A stretch of DNA of 64,000 nucleotides from CAWCCP01 sp963701245 (GTDB lineage Bacteria > Patescibacteriota > Saccharimonadia > Saccharimonadales > UBA4665). How positions within the stretch are numbered: the first letter of the stretch is position 1; each line of letters opens with the position of its first letter. Below, one piece after another: positions 34,628 to 46,400 of this stretch. Made by a program: the position numbers and the translations under genes. The stretch is taken from assembly GCA_963701245.1 (NCBI GenBank), contig OY969576.1, positions 620,001-684,000 on the forward strand, in the 5' to 3' direction. The notes below the pieces were generated by a model that worked only from the letters and a program-made list of their open reading frames with translations, had not been told where the DNA came from and did no database searches.

Positions 34628-34954
34628 TTACATCTTAATTTCGACGTCGCAACCCGCTGGTAAACTCAGATTCATGAGCGAATCAATCGTTTTCGGCGTC
34701 GGCTCAAAGACATCAATAAGACGTTTGTGGACGCGCATCTCAAATTGCTCACGACCCTTTTTATAGACGTGCGGACTTTTGATGACCGTAAAGGTACTAC
34801 GCCTTGTCGGCAATGGGATTGGTCCGGCTAAGCTTGCACCGGTTCTTAAAGCCGTATCTATAATTTGCTTAGCAGCTTGATCGATCACCCGATGATCATA
34901 AGCTTTTAATCTGATTCTGATTCGTTGTTTAGAATCCGGTTTGTTTTCTGCCAC
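34628..34954 (-). CDS. rpsJ: Ribosomal protein S10
   Basis: The start is set at the GTG at 34954 because GGAG lies 9 bases upstream and the product then begins MAENKPDSKQRIRIRLKAYDHRVID, about 108 residues, the normal length. The longer upstream ORF would add a non-homologous N terminus. IPLPTRRSTFTVIKSPHVYKKGREQFEMRVHKRLIDV is typical of S10/NusE. Confidence 0.95.
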   Translation of the reverse strand: MAENKPDSKQRIRIRLKAYDHRVIDQAAKQIIDTALRTGASLAGPIPLPTRRSTFTVIKSPHVYKKGREQFEMRVHKRLIDVFEPTPKTIDSLMNLSLPAGCDVEIKM

Positions 34955-35088
34955 TATATTTGTACTCCATGCCGACGTTATTCGGTGTGGTGCTGTAACA
35001 TCTGTATGACCTACCTGCCAATACCGACTTTTAGTCAGCACAATTACGTTTTATATCTATGCAATTCTACAATAAATTACATAAATAG

Positions 35089-35118
35089 AAAAGGGCCCCA
35101 TTGTTTTGGAGCCCTTTT
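35089..35118. terminator. Bidirectional intrinsic terminator after tuf
   Basis: AAAAGGGCYCC arms around a short loop, giving a GC-rich stem flanked by A and T runs on both sides. It lies 20 bases past the tuf stop and separates the tuf unit from the S10 operon, so rpsJ needs its own promoter in 34955-35088, where I find no convincing boxes. Confidence 0.8.
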
Positions 35119-35137
35119 ATTGTTTTTTAGGTCTGTA

Positions 35138-36322
35138 TTATTTGTCAATCTTTGTGACAACACCAGCACCAACGGTTCGACCACCTTCACGTATAGCAAA
35201 GCGTAAACCCTGCTCCATAGCAATAGGTGCCAGCAGCTTTACCTTAAAGGTAATAGTATCACCGGGCATTACCATTTCCTTATCAGCAGGTAATTCTACC
35301 TCACCAGTCACATCAGTTGTTCGGAAGTAGAACTGTGGTTTATAACCTTTAAAGAATGGTGTGTGGCGACCGCCCTCCTCTTTAGTCAAAATATATACCT
35401 CTGAATCAAATTCAGTATGAGGAGTGATCGTACCAGGTTTCGCCAAAACCTGACCTCGTTCAATGTCACTACGCTCGATTCCGCGAAGTAAAATACCGAC
35501 ATTGTCTCCGGCTTGCCCCTGATCAAGATTCTTTTTAAACATCTCAACTCCGGTTACAACCGTCTTTCGACTAGGGTGAATGCCTACGATTTCAACTTCT
35601 TCGTTCACTTTCACAATTCCTTGCTCAACTCGACCGGTAGCAACAGTGCCACGTCCTTTAATAGAAAAGACGTCTTCAATTGGCATAAGAAATGGCTTGT
35701 CCAACTCACGCTTTGGCTCAGGAATATAATCGTCCATTGCTGCAACGAGTTCCATGATAGCGTCTTCGTTGTCTTTGTCACCTGCGAGAGCCTTAGTAGC
35801 CGATCCCTTAATTACCGGTGCGTTACGGTCAAAACCATTCTTTTCAAGCAACTCGCGGATCTCTTCCTCGACCAATTCAACGAGTTCAGGATCAGCCAAG
35901 TCCATCTTATTCATAAAGACAAGTATTGAAGGAACGCCAACTTGTCGTGCGAGAAGCACGTGCTCACGGGTTTGAGGCAATGGTCCGTCATTAGCACCTA
36001 CTACCAGAATAGCCCCATCTATCTGCGCTGCTCCGGTAATCATGTTTTTAACGTAGTCAGCGTGACCCGGCATATCAACGTGAGCGTAGTGTCGCTTTTC
36101 ACTTTCATACTCTTGGTGAGAAGTCGCGATGGTTATACCACGAGCTTTCTCCTCAGGTGCATTATCAATTTGGTCATAAGCTACAGGTTTGTTAATCTTG
36201 CTCGGAAGTCGCTTTGCTAGTACAGCCGTGATTGCAGCAGTCAGTGTTGTTTTTCCGTGGTCTACATGCCCCATCGTACCCACGTTGACGTGTGGTTTGC
36301 TGCGGTCGAAATTTTCTGCCAT
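35138..36322 (-). CDS. tuf: Elongation factor Tu
   Basis: 394 residues, full length. G1 is GHVDHGKTTL, the switch I/II elements include RGITIATSHQEYE and DMPGHADYVKNM, G4 is MNKMDL, and domains 2 and 3 are normal, ending GRTVGAGVVTKI. Delivers aminoacyl-tRNA. It has its own promoter and terminator, so it can be expressed in excess over fusA. Confidence 0.98.
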   Translation of the reverse strand: MAENFDRSKPHVNVGTMGHVDHGKTTLTAAITAVLAKRLPSKINKPVAYDQIDNAPEEKARGITIATSHQEYESEKRHYAHVDMPGHADYVKNMITGAAQIDGAILVVGANDGPLPQTREHVLLARQVGVPSILVFMNKMDLADPELVELVEEEIRELLEKNGFDRNAPVIKGSATKALAGDKDNEDAIMELVAAMDDYIPEPKRELDKPFLMPIEDVFSIKGRGTVATGRVEQGIVKVNEEVEIVGIHPSRKTVVTGVEMFKKNLDQGQAGDNVGILLRGIERSDIERGQVLAKPGTITPHTEFDSEVYILTKEEGGRHTPFFKGYKPQFYFRTTDVTGEVELPADKEMVMPGDTITFKVKLLAPIAMEQGLRFAIREGGRTVGAGVVTKIDK

Positions 36323-36398
36323 GAATTACTCCTTAGTTAATATCTAAATAAACGTTATTTGCATGAGGATAATAGCACCCACACAACTTACCGAAGAT

Positions 36399-36427
36399 AG
36401 TATAGAGAAACATCGTTTTTTTGTAAA
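36399..36427 (-). promoter_or_regulatory. Promoter of tuf
   Basis: TTTACA (36422-36427), 17-base spacer, TATACT (36399-36404) on the minus strand, about 77 bases before the tuf start, in the 159-base spacer after fusA. Confidence 0.68.
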
Positions 36428-36481
36428 GACATTCCCAATCAGTTAAGGTGTGAGATTTGTATTACCTAAATATTGGTGTTT

Positions 36482-38568
36482 TTATTTTGAATTTTTCGCA
36501 ATTATTGCATCAGTGACATTTGAAGGAACGTCGGCATAGTGGTCCAATTCCATGCTAGAACTGGCCCGTCCTTGTGTATTGCTTCTTAGGTTTGTAGTAT
36601 AACCAAACATCTCACCGAGTGGAACAAACGCGGTTATTTCTTTAATACCCTGAGAGAGATCTTCCATACTTTCTATACGGCCACGTTTACTGTTCAAATC
36701 ACCAATTACATCACCCATGAATTGCTCTGGGGTTACGACTACGACTTTCATGATGGGCTCAAGAAGACTGGGCTCGACTTCTTAACACCATCCTGTAAAG
36801 CAATCGAACCAGCTATTTTAAAGGCCATCTCGCTCGAGTCAACTTCGTGATAGCTGCCGTCATATAATTCAGCAACTATATCAACAACGGGATAGCCGGC
36901 TATAACACCATTTGCCATTGCTTCCTTAATGCCTTGTTCTACCGGTTTTATGTATTCATTTGGTACGACACCACCCTTAATTGAATTAATGAACTCAAAA
37001 CCTTTTCCTGATTCATTGTGGACTAGGCGGAGCCAAACATCTCCATATTGACCACGTCCACCACTTTGTCGAATAAATTTACCTTGGACTTCAACGTCAT
37101 TCTTACGTATCGTTTCCCGATACGCGACTTGGGGCTGTCCAACGTTAGCTTCGACACTGAATTCTCGTTTCATTCGATCAACAATAATTTCTAAGTGTAG
37201 TTCGCCCATACCGCTAATGATCGTTTGTCCAGTTTCGTCATCGACGCGAATACGGAAGGTTGGATCTTCCTCGGCTAGTCGTTGCATCGCCAGACTCATC
37301 TTTTCTTGGTCAGCCTTGGTTTTTGGTTCAATAGCAATTGAAACTGGTGGGTCTGGAAAGGTAATACTTTCTAGAACAATAGGATTGTTTTGCTCACATA
37401 ACGTATTGCCGGTCGTGGTACCTTTCAAGCCAACAATCGCAGCAATATCACCTGCCCCAACTTCAGTAACATCTTCTCGCTTATCGGCTTGCATACGCAC
37501 AATTCGACCGACTCGTTCTTTTTCACCATTTGAACTGTTAAGAATATAGCTACCAGATTGTAATTTACCGGAGTAAACGCTGAAGTAGGCGAGCTTACCA
37601 ACAAACGGATCAGTGGCAATTTTAAATGCTAAACCGGCAAATGGTTGATCTTCGGCAGGTTTTCGTTCTATTTCATCACCTGTTTTAGGTTGTATGCCCC
37701 AGGTACTGCCACGGTCCAGTGGACTTGGAAGAAAATCGGTAATAGCATCAAGTAGCTTTTCAACAATAACTCCTCGCCCATCACCACCGCTTACGGCAAA
37801 GAACTTTCCGGTAAGTACGGCACTTCGAATAGCTAGTTTAATTTCATCTACGGTGAGCCCTTCTTCACCGACTTCAAAATACTTCTCAAGTAATTTCTCA
37901 TCTTCGGCTACTGCATTTTCAATGAGTAGACTTCGATATTTTTTGGCTTGATCAAGCATATCAGCTGGGATTTCACCTTCGACTAACTCGTGGTCAGTGA
38001 ACTCCTTATAGGTATAGGCTTTCATATTAATCAGATCGATTACACCGTTCACCGACTGTTCAAAACCAATTGGTAAGTGAATCGGAAAAGCATGCTTATT
38101 TAATCGGTTATGGATGCTCTCTAGTGATTTATAAAAATCACCACCGGTTTGATTGATCTTGTTGATAAAGCAGATTCGTGGAACACCGTATTTATCAGCT
38201 TGGCGCCAGACGGTTTCTGATTGGCTTTCAACACCCATCTTGCCGTCAAATACCACACAAGCACCATCAAGTACGCGTAATGACCGCTCGACTTCAACGG
38301 TAAAATCAATGTGTCCTGGGGTGTCGATAATGTTGATTTGATGACCTCTCCAGTAACAAGTCACAGCAGCTGATACAATCGTGATGCCTCGCTCACGCTC
38401 TTGGGCCATCCAGTCAGTTGTTGTTTCACCCTCATGCACTGCACCGATTTTGTGCTTTAAGCCAGTTCGATAGAGAATGCCTTCAGTCGTCGTGGTCTTG
38501 CCGGCATCAATATGAGCAATAATCCCAATGTTCCGAATCTTATCAATCTGAGTCTTTTTATCAGCCAT
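36482..38568 (-). CDS. fusA: Elongation factor G, one frameshift
   Basis: Translocase GTPase, about 695 residues when joined. G1 is AHIDAGKTTTTEG, followed by RGITI, DTPGHIDF and NKIN. The frame shifts at about 36766-36770: the long frame reads KKSSPVFLSPS and stops at 36748, while the correct frame reads LLEPIMKVVVVTPEQFMGDVIGDLNSKRG to 36482. One missing base explains it. The domain V end is otherwise intact. Confidence 0.94.
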
Positions 38569-38616
38569 TATCTACTTACCATTCTTTACATTTATTAAAT
38601 TAATTGTGGAGATGTT

Positions 38617-39096
38617 TTAGCCGCGTGCAAAATGAGCAAAGGCTCGGTTTGCTTCAGCCATTTTGTGAACGTCTTCTTTTTTCTTCACTGCAGCACCTTG
38701 ATTGTTGTAGGCTTCAATAAGCTCAGCTGCAACTCTATCTTGCATACTCATACCTTTTCTTGCGCGGCAAGCAGCCACGAACCACATAGTGGTAAGGTGA
38801 TTTTGACGTTGGCCTCTCACTTCAAAGGGAATCTGGTAATTTGCACCACCGACACGTCGTGAGCGAGTTTCCAAGTGTGGCTGTACGTTTTTAAAGGCTT
38901 GTTCAAATACTTCAAGAGGATTTTCAACCTTCAGTTTATTGGCCGCTTTTTGCATGCCATTATAGACAAGTCTCTCAGCAATTTGCTTTTTCCCGTTCAA
39001 CATCACTCTATTTATCAGTCGCTGAACCTGTGAACTATTGTAAATGCGATCAGGTGGTATGTCGCGAACTAACGCTTTAGTTTTCTTGCGTGGCAT
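38617..39096 (-). CDS. rpsG: Ribosomal protein S7
   Basis: 159 residues. It begins MPRKKTKALVRDIPPDRIYNS; INRVMLNGKKQIAERLVYNGM and YQIPFEVRGQRQ match the family, and the conserved C-terminal region with HKMAEANRAFAHFARG is present. It overlaps rpsL by one base. Confidence 0.98.
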   Translation of the reverse strand: MPRKKTKALVRDIPPDRIYNSSQVQRLINRVMLNGKKQIAERLVYNGMQKAANKLKVENPLEVFEQAFKNVQPHLETRSRRVGGANYQIPFEVRGQRQNHLTTMWFVAACRARKGMSMQDRVAAELIEAYNNQGAAVKKKEDVHKMAEANRAFAHFARG

Positions 39097-39509
39097 TATT
39101 TGCTCGCTTTCTTGGTACCGTACTTGGAGCGGCCTTGCTTACGGTTCTGGACACCTTGAAGATCAAGTGATCCACGGACAATATGATACCTAACACCCGG
39201 TAAATCTTTTACACGTCCACCTCTAACAAGTACTACAGCGTGCTCTTGCAGGTTATGACCTTCACCGCCAATATAGGCCCAGACTTCATAGCCATTGCTC
39301 AGTCGCACACGGGCAACTTTACGCAAGGCAGAGTTTGGCTTTTTCGGTGTTTTAGTCGTCACCTTTACACACACACCACGTTTAAAGGGCGCGTGTTTCT
39401 CATAATTCTTCGTTTTTAGATTATTGGTAACGCGTTGCATTGCCGGTGATTTTGTCTTGGTAGTGACTTTCACACGCGGCTTTCGCACTAATTGATTGAT
39501 TGTTGGCAT
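39096..39509 (-). CDS. rpsL: Ribosomal protein S12
   Basis: The start at 39509 (MPTINQLVRKPR) follows AAGGAG; the longer ORF upstream is not part of the protein. It has 137 residues. The decoding-site loops TPKKPNSALRKVARVRLSNG and GVRYHIVRGSLDLQGV are normal, with Lys at the usual streptomycin position 42 (KKPN). Confidence 0.97.
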   Translation of the reverse strand: MPTINQLVRKPRVKVTTKTKSPAMQRVTNNLKTKNYEKHAPFKRGVCVKVTTKTPKKPNSALRKVARVRLSNGYEVWAYIGGEGHNLQEHAVVLVRGGRVKDLPGVRYHIVRGSLDLQGVQNRKQGRSKYGTKKASK

Positions 39510-39589
39510 GCATTCTCCTTGTATGGTGCAATCTGCTGCGGCAGAGAACATGCCTATTCTCCGGCTCGGATTGCTTATAGTTTAAATAT

Positions 39590-39617
39590 ATTGTAACAGA
39601 ATATTTGAATAGTTCAA
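39590..39617 (-). promoter_or_regulatory. Promoter of the rpsL-rpsG-fusA operon
   Basis: TTGAAC (39612-39617), 16-base spacer, TACAAT (39590-39595) on the minus strand, immediately after the rpoC stop and about 80 bases before rpsL. Confidence 0.55.
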
Positions 39618-39619
39618 AG

Positions 39620-42600
39620 TTAGACTTCGCTTGGCACAAGCTCGTCTGCTATTGGCTCGTCATCAACTTGATACTCGTCATCCGTCTCATCATCAGTTAT
39701 TTGCTTAACGCCAGTACCGACAGGAATTTTACGTCCCAAAATAACATTTTCTTTGAGTCCGTACAGTCGATCGACTTTACCACTAGTAGCAGCAGCAATG
39801 AGTACACGAGTGGTATCTTGGAAGGAGGCAGCACTTAGGAATGAATCTGTCGACAACGAAGCTTTGGTTATTCCGAGTAGCAACTGCGTTGGACTTGGCT
39901 GGTTGCTTGTTATCAGCTACCAAGGCCTCGTTCGCTTCTACCACGGCGAGCTTACTAACAACATCACCTGTCACGAACTCACTATCACCAGCTTCTTCGA
40001 TTTGGACACGACTAAACATTTGTCGAACGATAATCTCCAAGTGCTTATCTGCAATATTCTGACCCTGTGCGGCAAATATCCGAAGAATCTCATTCATGAT
40101 GTAGCGTTGGGTAGATTCAACACCTTGTAATCGCATCAAATCATGTAAGTTAACTGAACCGTTGGTTAGTCGTTGTCCGGCGACAACTTTTTCGCCGTCT
40201 GTGACAAGTAGTTGTTTAAAGCCGGGGATTTCGTAGCGAACAATGCTTTGGCTCGTTGGCGAAATCACAATAGCCTTATTTGTCACTTGAGCTTTACCAG
40301 CCATAGGGGCGATCAGCGGCTCAGATGCATCTTCTAAGGCCGCCACTACATCACCAGCAGCGACATCTGCACCACTTGCAATATGTGATTTCCGTTCACC
40401 CAATTTCAAGGTTACTTTCTCTTTATCGTCAGCAGTTACCTGCACGATATAGTGGTCGCCCTCTTCCCAGGTGTTGGCAACGCCGGAAATTTCAGTTAAG
40501 TACGCTTGACCTTTTGGTGTACGAACTTCAAACAACTCTTCTACACGACATAACCCTTGAGCAGTGTCATCCGCGAGAACCGCACCGGACCGGTGCTTAC
40601 TGTCAAGGCTCAGCTGTGTACCTGGCTCACCAATACTTTGAGCTGCAATAACTCCTACTGGGTGGTGGTCGGCAACAATTTCACCTGTTGCAGGATCTAT
40701 TCCGTAAGATTTCTGTGAGACGCCTCGGACGCTGGCGCAACTCAGTGCACTCATTATCTTAACGCCGTCAACAGTCTCGTCTTCTTCGATTGCGTCCGCA
40801 ATTTCTGCAGTAATGAGTTGACCCTTTTTGAAATAGCTTTTAATGGTCTCTGCGGCAAAACGTCCGACTAAGCGTGACGCATAGGAAACACCAATTTCTT
40901 CAGCATCAGAACGTAACATGGCAAAACCGGATCAATAGTATCGTCGTTTAGCGTAAATACGTCCTGCGAAACATCCACCAAGCGACGCGTAAGATAACCA
41001 GCATCGGCCGTCTTTAGCGCAATATCAATGAGGCCTTACGGGTACCTCGGGTTCCAGTGAAGTATTCAAGCGGATTCAAACCCTGAATGTAACCGGATTT
41101 AATTGGCAGCTCGATGGCATTACCTGCTGCATCCGAAAAGATACCAAGCATACCTACACACATTTTCATCTGTGAAATATTACCTCGAGCTCCGGATGTA
41201 ATGGCAATAGCCATAGACGAATCTTGTCCAACCATTTGCTTACTTAGCATTTCTTGAACTTGGGTATCAATCTTTGTCCAGTTTTCAACAGTCAAACGAT
41301 ACCGCTCTTCCTCAGTAATGAAGCCTCTCGTCATATTGTTCAGATATTGCAGCTGATCGCACTTCTCCATTATCAAGTAAATCATTCATGCCATCAATTG
41401 GCGCGAAGTCACCCATTCCCATGCTTAAACCTGATAGGGTGGCATAGTAAAAACCAATGTCTTTAAGATCGTCAGCAATTTCAGCGGTAATCTCTTGGCC
41501 ATATTTGGCATAAACCTGACGCCATAACCTTCTGTAAGCGTTTCTTTGTCATAGCTTCATCTTGGAAAGGAAAATCCTCTGGGAAAATTTCGTTAAACAA
41601 GACACGGCCTAATGTTGTTTGGCGAGCTTTACCTCGGAAAGGAATTTAACATAGCTCTGCAAGTTTATTATTCCTTCATCGCGAGCCATTAAGGCTTCCT
41701 CAAGCCTCGAGTATGCGGGAATCTTCACTTCTTTATCGCCTTCGGTCGGATATAGGTTAGATAGTAACAACCAAGCACAATGTCTTGCTCAATATGTAAA
41801 ATTGGCGAACCATCAGCTGGTTTTAGCAGGTTACGGTTTGCCGCCATGATATCCCTAGCTTCAGCTTGCGCATTATCACTTAGAGGTAGGTGAACGGCCA
41901 TTTGGTCACCATCAAAGTCGGCGTTAAAGCCTTTACAAACGAGCGGGTGAAGCTGAATGGCACGACCTTCAATTAGTACCGGTTGAAACGCTTGGATACT
42001 GAGTCGGTGCAAACTTGGCGCTCGGTTAAGAAGCACGTACTTTCCTTTAATCACTTCGTCGAGGGCATCCCAGACAACCGTTTCACCCATTTCGATTAAT
42101 CGTGAAGCACTCCGAATATTGTGAGCTTGTTCTCTGGCAATTAATTCACCAATAACAAATGGTTTGAAAAGTTCAAGAGCCATCATCTTGGGAAGTCCAC
42201 ACTGGTTGATCTTTAGTTCAGGTCCGGCAACAATGACTGATCGTCCAGAGTAGTCAACTCGCTTTCCGAGCAAGTTCTGTCGGAAACGTCCTTGTTTACC
42301 CTTTAACATGTCACTCAGGATTTTAGACGTCGCCTTTGACCGGTGGCGGCAACGGCACGTCCACTTCTGGCGCTGTTGTTATCAATAAGTGCATCAACGG
42401 CTTCTTGCAGCATTCGTTGTTCATTTCGCCGAATAACTTCTGGAGCATTTAAATCAATTAGTTTCTTTAAGCCGATTGTTTCGGTTAATAACACGGCGGT
42501 ACAGATCATTTAAATCTGAGGTTGCAAAACGTCCTCCAGTCAGTTGAACCATCGGACGTAAATCGGGTGGGATAACTGGTAAAACACTAATACACATGAC

Positions 42601-43483
42601 TACTTGGTTGAATTCCGGCACGATCCATACTTTCAAGCAGACGTAGTCGCTTCATTATTTTCTTTTTCGCTGACCTTTAGCTTCTTCAGCTTCGGTACTT
42701 AAATCACTGATCAACTGTTTCAAATCAATTTGAGTTAACAGATCTTTCAAAGCGGACGCCACCCATGCCGACAGTAATCAAACCTCTTAAATCATCAGGC
42801 AAGTTCCGGTAATCTGTTTCACTAATGAGCTGCAGTTTTTCAAGTGATGAGACCTGATCGCGATAGGCATCAAATTCCTTAGACACCTTTTCGATTTCTT
42901 TGGTCTGCATTTCAGCCAATGCTTTGACATTGGCATCTTCAGCTTCTGCTTCTTTCTCGTAACGAAGTTTTATAGCTTCCTTGGCAGCTGCAAATTCAGC
43001 TTCTTTATCAGCCAATAATTGATCACGCTTGTCAGTGTCTACTGTTTTAATAATATAACTTGCAAAATAAGCTACCCGTTCTAGGTTCTTAACAGTCATA
43101 CCTAGCAACAAACCCATCGCTGAAGGTGTCCCACGCAGAAACCAAATGTGGGCAACAGGTACTGCGAGCGAAATATGGCCCATTCGTTCACGGCGAACAA
43201 TACTTCTGGTCACAAGTTCGCCATTCTTATCACTGCCGCTTCACGGCTGCGAACGCCTTTATATTTGGCATCGTGAGGATTAATATCTTTTACCGGTCCA
43301 AAAATTCGCTCACAAAACAGTCCATCTCGTTCTGGTTTTTGAGTTCGGTAATTAATTGTTTCGGGTTTGGTTACTTCACCATAACTCCAATCAACAATAT
43401 CATCAGGACTGGCAACAGCTAATCGTACTGCATCAAAATCAGCTAATATCTGTATCGTTGCTCGCGTATCGTTGCGGAATCAT
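39620..43483 (-). CDS. rpoC: RNA polymerase beta' subunit, broken by many frameshifts
   Basis: Start ATG at 43483 after AGGAGG; stop at 39620; about 1287 codons if joined. Pieces in order: MIPQRYASNDTDIS, the N-terminal clamp (RDGLFCERIFGPVKD, then VRRERMGHISLA), the catalytic NADFDGDQMAVHLPLS near 41930, the trigger-loop region with FTGTRGTRKA, then GVIAAQSIGEPGTQLSL, and a C-terminal tail with Asp/Glu-rich end. Both zinc sites lack their cysteines: KDINPHDAKYKGVRSREAAV replaces zinc finger 1, and SCASVRGVSQKSYG has Ser for two of the later Cys. At least eight single-base shifts occur; some are insertions and some deletions. Confidence 0.93.
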
Positions 43484-46400
43484 TAGAGTACCTCCTTTCC
43501 ATCTTCTTCAACATTCATTTCTTCTTCTTGGGCGTCGGCAGACATCAGAGCAGCATCTGGGTCTGGAGTGATAACACCCATCTCATCTTCCTCGAGACCT
43601 TCATCTGCTAATACTTCATCTTCGCTCGTATCTCCAAATTCATCACCTACCGCTTCTTCAGTCACATCAATATCCGATATGACGGTTTGTGGTACATCTA
43701 CTTCAATTGGATGAGTCGCTTCTTCGTGTATATTGCTGGCAAGTACTGCTTCTGCATCAACTACCTGTCAGAGTGAACAAGATCAACTTTAATCCAAGAC
43801 CTTGAAGTTCCTTTAACAAGTACATTAAAGCTTTCAGGTACTTTAGGTCCAACGATTTCAGTCTTCTTAATGATTGACTCGTAAGCTTTACTTCGACCAT
43901 AGACATCGTCTGATTTAATCGTTAGCATTTCTTGCAGCGTCGTTAGCAGCACCATAAGCTTCCAGTGCCCAGACTTCCATCTCACCAAAGCGTTGACCAC
44001 CATTTTGAGCCTTACCACCAAGAGGTTGCTGGGTAACCATAGTGTATGGTCCAGTTGAACGAGCATGGATCTTATCGGCAACCATGTGGTTAAGCTTAAT
44101 CATGTACATACTGCCAACAGTAGTTCGTTCTTTAAAGGCTTCACCGTTACGGCCATCATACAGTTGCTGCTTACCATCTTCTGGCAAACCGGCTTCTTTA
44201 AGCAATTCTTGAATTTTCTTTACAGGTACACCGTTAAATGATGGGCTGGCAACTTTAATACCAAGCGCATGTGCAGCCATACCTAAGTGAGTTTCAAATA
44301 GCTGCCCGACGTTCATACGTGACGGCACGCCTAGCGGGTTTAAAACAATATCTACTGGCGTACCATCAGCCATAAAGGGCATATCTTCAACTGGCAAGAT
44401 TCGCGCAATAACACCTTTGTTACCATGACGACCACCAAGTTTATCACCAACGGCTATCTTACGCATTTGAGCCACAAAGACTTGGATTTGCATTAATGAC
44501 ACCAGCTTTCAGTTCGTGACCATTTTCTCGGCTAAAAACTTTAACACCAACAACTTTACCGTGCTTACCATTACTCATTCGTTGAGAGGTATCACGAACT
44601 TCTTTGGCTTTTTCGCCAAAGATAGCTCGAAGTAAGCGCTCTTCTGAACTAAGTTCCTGCTCACCTTTTGGAGTAATTTTACCGACTAAGATATCTCCTG
44701 GATGCACTTCAGCACCAATACGGACAATACCGTCTTCATCTAAGATGACGTAGACGTTTCTTCCGATACATTTGGAATATCGCGGGTTACAATTTCCGGA
44801 CCTAGTTTCGTTTCTCGAACTTCAATCATGAAGTCAACAATATGAACACTACGTTAAAGTATCATCTTCAACAAGTTTTCGGCTAATAATGATGGCGTCT
44901 TCAAAGTTATATCCAGCCCATGGCATAAAGGCCACAATAAGGTCTTTTCCAAGAGCCAGTTCACCATTAGCGATTGACATACCTTCAATCAATACATCAC
45001 CGGCCTTCACTTTATCGCCAGTATTGAACTACTACTTTTTGGTTGATTGAGGTGCCTTCGTTACTTCGGACAAAACGTTGAGGTTCATAGGTCGCAGTTC
45101 GATCATTGTATTTCACGAGCACTGCTTGAGCTGTAGCTTTGACTACTTCACCAGCCTCTTCAGCAACTATAACCTGACCGGTATTTCGAGCTGCGGTAAC
45201 TTCAAGTCCAGTACCAACAATTGGGCTCGCAGGTTGAATTAACGGCACAGCTTGACGTTGCTGGTTACTACCCATAAGTGAACGATACACGTAGTTCTTT
45301 TCAATAAAAGGAATCAGTCCAGCAGATGATCCAATAATTTGGTTTCGGGCAGGCATCCATGTGCGTCACATCGTTGGCATCAACTTCTCCTGATTTCAGA
45401 TGCAACCTGGCACTGACACGATCACTGACAAAATAACCATCGTCATCAATTTCACTACCACCACCGGCAATAACAGCTGACTCTTCTTCATAGGCATCTA
45501 GATAGACGATATCATTCGTGACTTTGGCTTTAACTGGCCACGTGACTTTGCCTGTAACTTTAGCAAGCTTCGCAGCATCAGCAGCTGCTAATTTTGCTCC
45601 CGCTTTAACAATGACTTTACCTTTTTCATCGTTAAGATCTTCAGCTGCAGTATGACCAACTGGTTCTTTCGCCGGTTACAGCATTAATAACCTTTCGGTA
45701 AGGGGTCTCAATAAACCCATAGTCATTAACTCGGGCATAGTTTGCTAGGTTTAATACTAGACCAATGTTGGCACCTTCTGGAGTTTCAACAGCACAAATA
45801 CGACCATAGTGGGTAGCATGAGCATCACGAACTTCAAATCCGGCTCGTTCTCGACTTAGACCACCCGGACCCATCGAGCTGAGACGCCGTTTGTGAGCAA
45901 GCTCACTGAAAGTGGGTTAATTTGATCCATGAATTGGCTTAGCTGAGAACTAGCAAAGAATTCACGAACAGCTGCAACAACTGGACGGGCGTTAATCAGC
46001 TGACCTGGCGCAACAGTTTCAATTTCGCTCATACTCATTCGGTCTTTGGTGTTTCGTTCCATTCTCAGTAGACCAATTCTGAATTGCCTTTGAACTAGTT
46101 CACCGACCAATTTGACTCGTCGGTTTGCCAGTGAATCAATGTCATCAGCTGGTTCTTGAGTGTTATTAAGACGAATAATTTCGGCAATGATTGCTTCAAT
46201 ATCTTCAAGCCGCATGACCCGATTTTCAAAGGTGTTTGGAACATCAAAATCTAAGCGCTTATTAATCTTGTATCGCCCAACTCTGCTAAAATCAAATCGT
46301 TTAAAGTTATAAAACATGTTTTCAATCAGACTGCGAGCATTATCAACAGTTGCCAAATCGCCTGGTCGTAAACGTCGATAGACCTCAATAAGAGCATCAT

